Source: Bathymodiolus brooksi
Taxonomy: Eukaryota > Mollusca > Bivalvia > Mytilida > Modiolidae
Reading direction: 5' to 3'
Length of the DNA stretch: 64,000 nt
Assembly: GCA_963680875.1 (NCBI GenBank)
Contig: OY804577.1
Location: 149,810,196 to 149,874,195, forward strand
In this document: piece after piece, positions 37,360 to 48,400 of the stretch
How positions within the stretch are numbered: the stretch's first letter is position 1
How the letters are laid out: every line of letters starts with the position of its first letter
The notes under the pieces: generated by a model
The model's database searches: none
What the model saw: the letters and a program-made list of their open reading frames with translations, nothing else
Told to the model about the DNA's origin: nothing
Program-made: the position numbers and the translations under genes

Positions 37360-38149
37360 ATTTTTATTTATATCTAATTTTGTGCTGCCCATGACGCGTT
37401 TCTAAAACAACCACATCAGGTACGCTCAAGTCAAATGTTGTTATAAAATAGTACCGACACTGATCATCGTTCAATCAAACATTCAGTTTTATTTTCTACA
37501 AACCTCTTGTTTTAATTTGGCAACTATTTGGTGATGATTCCTATGTAATTATGTTGATTATATAAACATGTTTAAGTAGAAAACAATGGCTTCACAGAAA
37601 ACATTAATGTCTTCTGTAAAATAAAGATTTATTTGATGTGAAGATTTGTCACAGTTTACATATAGGTATAATGATAACAGATTTAAATCCTCTATTGATC
37701 TGTCTGATGTGTCCTCATCAGTTTAATATGAATTAATGTTTTAATTCTCGTTATACAGTAGCAGCTCTCGTTAACTTATCGCTTAAGATCAGTAGCAGCT
37801 CTCGTTTACTTACCGTTTAACACAAGAAGCAGCTTTCATTATTTCACATGTAAATGTACTCCATTTCAAGTGATATTTTATTTTCTATATCAATTTTATA
37901 TAATCATAGTGATATGTAATGAAAGAGAAACATAAGCACTCACTTTGTCTTTCTACCTTCTATCTGCCTTTAATCTGTCTTACCTTATATTGATAAGATA
38001 TTCCGAAGCTTGTGGTTCCTATCATGATTTCTTTAATAGATGGTTGCTGCTAACAATGGAGCAACACAATCAGAGGTTCTTGTCGATAAAGTTGAAGTCT
38101 TAAGGTCACCATTATGACTTAGTTAGTCGTTATATATTATATTTGTCAC
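37360..38149. other. Intergenic DNA
   Basis: AT-rich. A short direct repeat AGCAGCTCTCGTT occurs at about 37762 and 37795. No gene is recognised. Confidence 0.4.
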
Positions 38150-38560
38150 AGATGATCACAGATGTGTTTCGTGTTTTTTCCGTCGTCAAATCTCGTTCTG
38201 TCCAGGAGCTGTTTACCTCCCGGGGGATCATGTCTTGTGATGTCCGCTACACAAATAACGATGTTCGGTTTGTCGTTACCCACATTTGTTTTGTAGCAGG
38301 TTCATATTTTTTATATGGTATTTTTATTTATCTACGTATACTGGTGTGTAACACGATGTCTTGATGAACCTGTAGTTTAACACTAACATGACGGGTGCAA
38401 CTGGTGGAGCAGGAACTGTTTACCATTCCGCAGCACTTGAATTCACCCGGGTTATATTGGAGGTTCCTGTTGATCAATTTGTATTTACTGGGTAGTGTTT
38501 TGTAGACCATGGTTTGTTTTTACTATTGTGTTGTTTGTCCTTCCATTTATTATTTCTGAC
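38150..38560 (+). mobile_element. Dispersed bivalve-type repeat, copy 3 (longest)
   Basis: The best-matching part starts at AACATGACGGGTGCAACTGG (38385) and continues GGAGCAGGAACTGTTTACCA, TTCCGCAGCACTTGAATTCA, TAGTGTTTTGTAGACCATGG and TTGTTTGTCCTTCCATTTAT. The order equals copies 1 and 2. The region 38150-38368 (CGTTCTGTCCAGGAGCTG, TCATGTCTTGTGATG) is probably its 5' half, by recollection of related mussel repeats. Short overlapping frames of 60-73 codons on both strands are not considered genes. Confidence 0.65.
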
Positions 38561-38708
38561 CCCTTTTACTACATTTATTATTTCTGACCCCTTTTACTAC
38601 ATTTATTATTTCTGACCCCTTTTACTACATTTATTATTTCTGACCCCTTTTACTACATTTATTATTTCTGACCCCTTTTACTACATTTATTATTTCTGAT
38701 TACACCTT
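38545..38708. repeat. 28-bp minisatellite, about 6 copies, at the 3' end of a dispersed repeat
   Basis: TTTATTATTTCTGACCCCTT followed by TTACTACA (28 bp) is repeated almost perfectly. The last copy is altered (CTGATTACACC). The first unit overlaps the final CCATTTATT of the dispersed element, so the array grew from its terminus. Confidence 0.9.
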
Positions 38709-39600
38709 TTACTATATTTAAACTTGGTAAAATGATAATACTTGTCCTTAAATTCAACATGTGTGTAATTTTGATATATGATAAAGCTTGTTTTTAACTT
38801 GGTAAATATATAACTTGGTTAAAGGATAAACTTGTTATTTGAAACATGTAAGTGTATAGCTCGGTTAAGGATAAATCTCTTTATTTAACTTAGTAAATAT
38901 ATATAACTCGGTAACATGATGAAATTTGTTATTTAACTTGGTAAACGTATGCTTTGTTATTTAACTTCTTACATGTATAAGTTGGTTGAAGAATCAAACT
39001 TGTTATTTAACTTGTTAATCATATAACCTAGTTAAAAGATAAATAAATAACTTGATTAAAGGATAAAACTGGTGATTTAACTAGGTAAATGTATAATTTA
39101 GTTAATAGATAAAACTTATTATTTAAGTTGGTATATGTATAACTCATTAATAAGAGTAAAACTTTTTATTTAACACGGTAACTATATATTTATTGGTTTA
39201 AGGATGAAACTTAATATTTAACCTATTATATGGATAGAATATTATATTATATTGTTATATATTCAATTTGGTAGATGCATATCTTCGCTAAATGATCAAA
39301 CTGGTTACTTTGCTAGGTAAATGAATTACCTTCTTAAATGATAAACTTGTTAATAAACTCAATGTATGTGGAACCTAGTTAGCGGATAAAACTTGTTAGT
39401 TAACTAGGTAAATGCATAACCCTGTTAAATGATAAAATTTAATATTTAAATTAATGTATATGTAACATCGTTAAAGGATAAAACTTGGTAAATATAAAAC
39501 CTGGTAAATATAAAACCTAGTTAGATAATAAAATATGTCATTTAACTTGTTAAATGTAATTGGTTAAATGATAGAAATTGTTTTATTTTGTAAATATTTT
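38709..39600. repeat. Decayed minisatellite, unit about 46 bp
   Basis: Motifs of the type TTAACTTGGTAAATGTATAA and CTTGGTTAAAGGATAAAACT alternate about every 40-50 bp through this stretch, with many substitutions and indels. Roughly 17-19 copies are implied. It contrasts with the clean arrays on either side and is presumably old. Confidence 0.7.
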
Positions 39601-40104
39601 ATATACAATAAGTGTTAGTACCCGGTTTAGTGTTAGTTACTCGTTATCTGATAATCATGTCAGCGATGAATACAATACCATAGTTGTGTACCGATGTTAA
39701 TTGTTCATCTGGCCATCACTATTAGGCTTTCGATGATACATACAAAACTTGTAAGTGATGGAAGTTAGCAGCATATACGTGTTGATTAATTAGTAGTCAT
39801 TAATCTTTATGAGATATAAGTTATGGAAGTTAGTATCATAATACGTGAATAGTACATGTAAGTTTATTGGTACTGTGTGATGTTCTGTCATGTGTTATAG
39901 AAGTTAGTATTAATGCATGGTTTGATTGACTGTTGGTTGCTTAAAATCTAACGGCAACTATTTAATGTATATTCAGGACAACAACAAGTTCAATTATATA
40001 TATATAATCTATATATAAATACGGGAGGGATAAGAAAGTCAGAAAAAAAGTATTGAGAGTTGGGTAGAGACGAAAGTTTTAGCCGTTTATAGCAGCTACA
40101 AAGC
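39601..40104. other. Intergenic DNA
   Basis: AT-rich, with a TATATATATA tract at about 39997-40007. Two GGAAGTTAG motifs (39761, 39826) suggest a weak local duplication. No gene is visible. Confidence 0.4.
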
Positions 40105-43100
40105 ACTTACTCTTTTACCTCCTACTTTATCTTGCTCTTTTGCCTCATACTTTATCTTACTCTTTTACCTCCTACTTTATCTTGCTCTTTTACCTCCTAC
40201 TTTATCTTGTTCTTTTACCCCCTACTTTATCTTACTCTTTTACCCCCTACTTTATCTTACTCTTTTACCTCTTACTTTATCTTACTCTTTTACCTCCTAA
40301 TTTATCTTGCTCTTTTACCTCCTACTGTATCTTGCTCTTTTACCTCCTACTTTATCTTGCTCTTTTACCTCCTACTTTATCTTACTCTTTTACCCCCTAC
40401 TTTATCTTACTCTTTTACCTCCTACTTTATCTTGCTCTTTTACCTCCTACTGTATCTTGCTCTTTTACCTCCTACTTTATCTTACTCTTTTACCCCCTAC
40501 TTTATCTTACTCTTTTACCTCCTACTTTATCTTGCTCTTTTACCTCCTACTTTATCTTGCACTTTTACCTCCTACTTTATCTTGCTCTTTTACCTCCTAC
40601 TTTATCTTGCACTTTTACCCCCTACTTTATCTTACTCTTTTACCTCCTACTTTATCTTGCTCTTTTACCTCCTACTTTATTTTACTCTTTTACCTCCTAC
40701 TTTATCTTGCTCTTTTACCCCCTACTTTATCTTACTCTTTTACCTCCTACTTTATCTTACTCTTTTACACCCTACTTTATCTTACTCTTTTACCTCCTAC
40801 TTTATCTTACTCTTTTACCCCCTACTTTATCTTGCTCTTTTACCTCCTACTTTATCTTACTCTTTTACCCCCTACTTTATCTTACTCTTTTACCTCCTAC
40901 TTTATCTTGCTCTTTTACCTCCTACTTTATCTTACTCTTTTACCTCTTACTTTATCTTACTCTTTTACCTCCTATTTTATCTTGCTCTTTTACCTCCTAC
41001 TTTATCTTACTCTTTTACCCCCTACTTTATCTTGCTCTTTTACCTCCTATTTTATCTTGCTCTTTTACCTCCTACTTTATCTTGCTCTTTTACCCCCTAC
41101 TTTATCTTACTCTTTTACCTCCTACTTTATCTTGCTCTTTTACCCCCTACTTTATCTTACTCTTTTACCTCCTACTTTATCTTACTCTTTTACCCCCTAC
41201 TTTATCTTGCTCTTTTACCTCCTACTTTATCTTACTCTTTTACCCCCTACTTTATCTTACTCTTTTACCTCCTACTTTATCTTACTCTTTTACCTCTTAC
41301 TTTATCTTGCTCTTTTACCTCTTACTTTATCTTACTCTTTTACCTCCTACTTTATCTTACTCTTTTACACCCTACTTTATCTTGCTCTTTTACCTCCTAC
41401 TTTAACTTGCTCTTTTACCTCCTACTTTTATCTTGCTCTTTTACCTCCTACTTTATCTTGCTCTTTTACCTCCTATTTTATCTTGCTCTTTTACCTCCTA
41501 CTTTATCTTGCTCTGTTACCTCCTATTTTATCTTGCTCTTTTACCTCCTACTTTATCTTGCTCTTTTACCTCCTATTTTATCTTGCTCTTTTACCTCCTA
41601 CTTTATCTTGCTCTTTTACCTCCTATTTTATCTTGCTCTTTTACCTCCTATTTTATCTTGCTTTTTTACCTCCTACTTTATATTGCTCTTTTACCTCCTA
41701 CTTTATCTTACTCTTTTACCTCCTACTTTATCTTGCTCTTTTACCTCCTACTTTATCTTACTCTTTTACCTCCTACTTTATCTTGCTCTTTTACCTCCTA
41801 CTTTATCTTGCTCTTTTACCTCCTACTTTATCTTGCTCTTTTACCTCCTACTTTATCTTGCGCTTTTACCTGCTACTTTATCTTGCTCTTTTACCTCCTA
41901 CTTTAACTTGCTCTTTTACCTTCTACTTTATCTTGCTCTTTTACCTCCTACTTTATCTTGCTCGTTTACCTCCTACTTTATCTTGCTCGTTTACCTCCTA
42001 CTTTATCTTGCTCTTTTACCTCCTACTTTATCTTGCTCTTTTACCTCCTACTTTATCTTGCTCTTTTACCCTCCTACTTTATCTTACTCTTTTACCTCCT
42101 ATTTTATCTTGCTCTTTTACCTCCTACTTTATCTTACTCTTTTACCCCCTACTTTATCTTACTCTTTTACCTCCTACTTTATCTTACTCTTTTACCCCCT
42201 ACTTTATCTTGCTCTTTTACCTCTTACTTTATCTTACTCTTTTACCTCCTACTTTATCTTGCTCTTTTACCTCCTACTTTATCTTGCTCTTTTACCTCCT
42301 ATTTTATCTTGCTCTTTTACCTCCTACTTTATCTTGCTCTTTTACCTCCTACTTTATCTTGCTCTTTTACCACCTACTTTATCTTGCTCTTTTACCTCCT
42401 ACTTTATCTTGCTCTTTAACCTCCTATTTTATCTTGCTCTTTTACCTCCTACTTTATCTTTCTCTTTTACCTCCTATTTTATCTTGCTCTTTTACCTCCT
42501 ATTTTATCTTGCTCTTTTACCTCTTACTTTATCTTGCTCTTTTACCTCCTACTTTATCTTGCTCGTTTACCTCCTACTTTATCTTGCTCTTTTACCACCT
42601 ACTTTATCATGCTCTTTTACCTCCTACTTTATCTTACTCTTTTACCTCCTACTTTATCTTGCTCTTTTACCTCCTACTTTATCTTGCTCTTTTACCTCCT
42701 ACTTTATCTTACTCTTTTACCTCCTACTTTATCTTACTCTTTTACCCCCTACTTTATCTTGCTCTTTTACCTCCTACTTTATCTTGCTCTTTTACCCCCT
42801 ACTTTATCTTGTTCTTTTACCTCCTACTTTATCTTGCTCTTTTATCTCCTACTTTATCTTACTCTTTTACCTCCTACTTTATCTTACTGTTTTACCGCCT
42901 ACTTTATCTTACTCTTTTACCTCCTACTTTATCTTGCTCTTTTACCTCCTACTTTATCTTGCGCTTTTACCTGCTACTTTATCTTGCTCTTTTACTTCCT
43001 ACTTTATCTTGCTCTTTGACCTCCTACTTTATCTTGCTCTTTTACCTCCTACTTTATCTTGCTCGTTTACCTCCTACTTTATCTTGCTCTCTTACCTCCT

Positions 43101-44085
43101 ACTTTATCTTGCTCTTTAACCTCCTATTTTATCTTGCTCTTTTACCTCCTACTTTATCTTGCTCTTTTAACTCCTATTTTATCTTGCTCTTTTACCTCCT
43201 ATTTTATCTTGCTCTTTTACCTCTTACTTTATCTTGCTCTTTTACCTCCTACTTTATCTTGCTCTTTTACCTCCTACTTTATCTTGCTCTTTTACCTCCT
43301 ACTTTATCTTACACTTTTACCTCCTACTTTATCTTGCTCTGTTACCTCCTACTTTATCTTGCTCTTTTACCTCCTACTTTATCTTACTCTTTTACCTCCT
43401 ACTGTATCTTACTCTTTTACCCCCTACTGTATCTTGCTCTTTTACCTCCTACTTTATCTTGCTCTTTTACCCCCTACTTTATCTTGTTCTTTTACCTCCT
43501 ACTTTATCTTGCTCTTTTACCTCCTACTTTATCTTACTCTTTTACCTCCTATTTTATCTTACTCTTTTACCCCCTACTTTATCTTACTCTTTTACCTCCT
43601 ACTTTATCTTGCTCTTTTACCTCCTACTTTATCTTGCGCTTTTACCTGCCACTTTATCTTGCTCTTTTACCTCCTACTTTATCTTGCTCTTTTACCTCCT
43701 ACTTTAGCTTGCTCTTTTACCTCCTACTTTATCTTGCTCGTTTACCACCTACTTTATCTTGCTCTTTTACCTCCTACTTTATCTTGCTCTTTTACCTCCT
43801 ACTTTATCTTGCTCTTTTACCTCCTACTTTATCTTACTCTTTTACCTCCTACTTTATTTTGCTCTTTTACCTCCTACTTTATCTTGCTCTTTTACCTCCT
43901 ACTTTATCTTGCTCTTTTACCTCCTACTTTATCTTGCTCTTTTACCTCCTACTTTATCTTGCTCTTTTACCTCCTACTTTATCTTGCTCTTTTACCTCCT
44001 ACTTTATCTTACTATTTTACCCCCTACTTTATCTTGCTCTTTTACCTCCTACTTTATCTTGCTCTTTTACCTCCTACTTTATCTT
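40105..44085. repeat. 25-bp pyrimidine-rich minisatellite, about 159 copies
   Basis: Unit: CTTTATCTTGCTCTTTTACC followed by TCCTA, 21 of 25 bases pyrimidine on the + strand. Main variants are CTTAC/CTTGC and CCCCC/CCTCC, plus CTATTTTA and CTCGTTTAC. Single-base insertions occur near 41430 and 42071. No stop trinucleotide occurs in any + frame and 25 is not a multiple of three, so all three frames read the same 25-residue cycle. This gives several overlapping open frames, up to 1269 codons. They are arithmetic artefacts. Confidence 0.97.
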
Positions 44086-45303
44086 CAACTTGTTGACGGC
44101 TTTCATTATTTGGTAGAAGTTGATGTACATACATGTTCTGCAACGTTCAGGGAGCGGAATACTCTCCCAACAGGTTGCAGACTATGGTCCTTGTTCAGGT
44201 TTTCTACATTATAACTGGACATTATGGTAATGGCACCTCCTACCTGCCAACTGGGAACACGACGAGTATCTCTCTGGTTTATCTCTGGGAATCGTCACCA
44301 GTACCACGGGAATCGACACCACTACCAAGGGAATCGTATACAGTACCCAGTTAAGGTATTTGTACATTAGGTTTATCGTAGGCAAATAGAAACATATTTT
44401 CTAATGCAATGTTCAGCGATGTCGGAAATGACCGACATTTGTCGATGGATCATCCCAAATTATATCTGACGGAAGTGATATTCTCCGACGGATTATTCCA
44501 ATTAATGCTTGGCAGAAACCATATTCCCGATGGAATATTTCAAATAATGTTTGACAGAAGGGAAATTCCCGATGGAACATTCTATATAAATTTATGTCAA
44601 AGGTAAAATTAAGATTATTGTTATATAACATGACAATGTACTGATTTGAACAAATATTATACCACAGGTAAAAGAGGTCGTCAAACGTTTTCTATCTTTT
44701 GTGTGACTTTTCATCATTTTACAAAAGATCTATCTATACGACAAGGGTAAAATATGGCATACCTGCTTTAAACTTTAAATGAATTATAAAGACAGGATGT
44801 ACGACATCACTGACATATTGTATAGCTTACATTGAGCTATTTCTGGTGGAAACTTAACAAGGTGCATCTATTATTTTGATTTGTGCAGATTTAATATCAA
44901 ATATCGTTAAAATCCAATATCTATGTATGTATTGTACAAATACTATATTACCCATGTAACTTCATACTTTTTTTTTTATCAAAGAAATATTTTCGACATG
45001 TGACAATTAAGCGTTTTCACGACTATTTATTCTACACTATCAATATTGCTTTATGAAAAGAAAGTTTAAATAGTAATGGTCAACAATTCCATTAATATCA
45101 ACAAAGCGAACAATCACCTCTGACCTCAACTTACTGAACACAAAAATAGGGGAACAACGAAACATGACGTTACATGTGTTTATTTGTGCGTGACTATTAG
45201 AGATTGTTGGAATGCTTGACTGATTAATTCATTCATTGAATTACTTTCGTTCTCGCCTTTTTAGCAATTTTTCAGTTATATATTGTTGAGACAATACTTT
45301 AAT
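44086..45303. other. Intergenic DNA with two small degenerate tandem repeats
   Basis: At 44287-44349, GGGAATCG recurs at 44287, 44308 and 44329 (21-bp period, 3 copies). At 44443-44602 there is a degenerate 42-bp repeat (separate entry). The rest is AT-rich without a recognised gene. Confidence 0.5.
44443..44602. repeat. Degenerate 42-bp repeat, about 4 copies, open in one frame
   Basis: CGATGGATCATCCCAAATTA, CGACGGATTATTCCAATTAA, CGATGGAATATTTCAAATAA and CGATGGAACATTCTATATAA start successive 42-bp units. In the + frame (44409-44606, 65 codons) this reads as a 14-residue repeat with a conserved DG..F pattern and no stop despite nucleotide divergence. Too short to call a gene. Confidence 0.6.
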
Positions 45304-45410
45304 AATTGTAGTTTAAGCCAAGGTTGGAAGAGAAACCCACTATTAATTGTAGTTTAAGCCAAGGTTGGAGAAGAAAAGTACAGTTATTGGTAAAATCAGT
45401 GTTGGAGGAG
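45304..45410. repeat. 41-bp direct duplication
   Basis: AATTGTAGTTTAAGCCAAGG occurs at 45304 and 45345. A third, weaker copy (TGTTGGAGGAGAAAA) follows at about 45401. It lies just before the large 54-bp array. Confidence 0.7.
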
Positions 45411-45454
45411 AAAATAACCTGAAATGGTAAAAACTTGGTTAACCTTCTAGTTTC

Positions 45455-48400
45455 GCTTAATGTCAAACACACTTCTAACTGAGTGTGGTGCTAAGGTACT
45501 ATATCTTATCTTAATGTCAAACACACTTCTAACTGAGTGTAGTGCTAAGGTACTATATCTTATCTTAATGTCAAACACACTTCTAACTGAGTGTGGTACT
45601 AAGGTACTATATCTTATCTTAATGTCAAACACACTTCTAACTGAGTTTGGTGCTAAGGTACTATATCTTATCTTAATGTCAAACACACTTCTAACTGAGT
45701 GTGGTGCTAAGGTACTATATCTTATCTTAATGTAAAAAACACACTTCTAACTGAGTGTGGTGCTAAGGTACTATATCTTATCTTAATGTCAAACACACTT
45801 CTAACTGAGTGTGGTGCTAAGGTACTATATCTTATCTTAATGTCAAACACACTTCTAACTGAGTGTGGTGCTAAAGTACTATATCTTATCTTAATGTCAA
45901 ACACACTTCTAACTGAGTTTGGTGCTAAGGTACTATATCTTATCTTAATGTCAAACACACTTCTAACTGAGAGTGGTACTAAGGTACTATATCTTATCTT
46001 AATGTCAGACACACTTCTAACTGAGTTTTGTGCTAAGGTACTATATCTTATCTTAATGTCAAACACACTTCTAACTGAGTGTGGTGCTAAGGTACTATAT
46101 CTTATCTTAATGTCAAACACACTTCTAACTGAGTTTGGTGCTAAGGTACTATATCTTATCTTAATGTCAAACACACTTCTAACTGAGTTTGGTGCTAAGG
46201 TACTATATCTTATCGTAATGTCAAAGACACTTCTAACTGAGTGTGGTGCTAAGGTACTATATCTTATCTTAATGTCAAACACACTTCTAACTGAGTGTGG
46301 TGCTAAGGTACTATATCTTATCTTAATGTCAAACACAGTTCTAACTGAGTGTGGTGCTAAGGTACTATATCTTATCGTAATGTCAAACACACTTCTAACT
46401 GAGTTTGGTGCTAAGGTACTATATCTTATCTTAATGTCAAACACACTTCTAACTGAGTGTGGTGCTAAGGTACTATATCTTATCTTAATGTCAAACACAC
46501 TTCTAACTGAGTGTAGTGCTAAGGTACTATATCTTATCCTAATGTCAAACACACTTCTAACTGAGTTTGGTGCTAAGGTACTATATCTTATCTTAATGTC
46601 AAACACACTTCTAACTGAGTTTGGTACTAAGGTACTATATCTTATCTTAATGTCAAACACACTTCTAACTGAGTGTGGTACTAAGGTACTATATCTTATC
46701 TTAATGTCAAGCACACTTCTAAATGAGTGTGGTGCTAAGGTACTATATCTTATCTTAATGTCAAACACACTTCTAACTGAGTGTAGTACTAAGGTACTAT
46801 ATCTTATCTTAATGTCAAACACACTTCTAACTGAGTGTGGTACTAAGGTACTATATATTATCTTAATGTCAGACACACTTCTAACTGAGTGTGGTGCTAA
46901 GGTACTATATCTTATCTTAATGTCAAACACACTTCTAACTGAGTGTGGTGCTATGGTACTATATCTTATCTTAATGTCAAACACACTTCTAACTGAGTTT
47001 GGTGCTAAGATACTATATCTTATCTTCATGTCAAACACACTTCTAACTGAGTGTGGTACTAAGGTACTATATATTATCTTAATGTCAAACACACTTCTAA
47101 CTGAGTGTGGTGCTAAGGTACTATATTTTATCTTAATGTCAAACACACTTCTAACTGAGTGTGGTGCTAAGGTACTCTATCTTATCTTAATGTCAAACAC
47201 ACTTCTAACTGAGTGTGGTACTAAGGAACTATATCTCATCTTAATGTCAAACACACTTCTAACTGAGTGTGGTACTAAGGTACTATATATTATCTTAATG
47301 TCAAACACACTTCTAACTGAGTGTGGTGCTAAGGTACTATATCTTATCTTAATGTCAAACACACTTCTAACTGAGTTTGGTGCTAAGGTACTATATCTTA
47401 TCTTAATGTCAAACACATTTCTAACTGAGTGTGGTGCTAAGGTACTATACCTTATCTTAATGTCAAACACACTTCTAACTGAGTTTGGTGCTTAGGTACT
47501 ATATCTTATCTTAATGTCAAACACACTTCTAACTGAGTGTGGTGCTAAGGTACTATATCTTATCTTAATGTCAAACACACTTCTAACTGAATGTGGTGCT
47601 AAGGTACTATATCTTATCTTAATGTCAAACACACTTCTAACTGAGTGTGGTGCTAAGATACTATATCTTATCTTAATGTCAAACACACTTCTAACTGATT
47701 TTGGTGCTAAGGTACTATATCTTATCTTAATGTCAAACACACTTCTAACTGAGTGTGGTGCTAAGGTACTATATCTTATCTTAATGTCAAACAGACTTCT
47801 AACTGAGTGTAGTGCTAAGGTACTATATCTTATCTTAATGTCAAACACACTTCCAATTGAGTTTGGTGCTAAGGTACTATATCTTATCTTAATGTCAAAC
47901 ACACTTCTAACTGAGTGTGGTGCTAAGGTACTATATCTTATCTTAATGTCAAACACAGTTCTAACTGAGTGTGGTGCTAAGGTACTATATCTTATCGTAA
48001 TGTCAAACACACTTCTAACTGAGTTTGGTGCTAAGGTACTATATCTTATCTTAATGTCAAACACACTTCTAACTGAGTGTGGTGCTAAGGTACTATATCT
48101 TATCTTAATGTCAAACACACTTCTAACTGAGTTTAGTGCTAAGGTACTATATCTTATCCTAATGTCAAACACACTTCTAACTGAGTTTGGTACTAAGGTA
48201 CTATATCTTATCTTAATGTCAAACACACTTCTAACTGAGTGTGGTACTAAGGTACTATATCTTATCTTAATGTCAAGCACACTTCTAACTGAGTGTGGTG
48301 CTAAGGTACTATATCTTATCTTAATGTCAAACACACTTCTAACTGAGTGTGGTGCTAAGGTACTATATCTTATCTTAATGTCAAACACACTTCTAACTGA

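Noticed and set aside
40132..44116. Overlapping + frames of up to 1269 codons, seemingly a very hydrophobic repeat protein
   Set aside because: The 25-bp pyrimidine-rich unit has no stop trinucleotide in any + frame, so all three frames are open. Single-base insertions merely move between equivalent frames.
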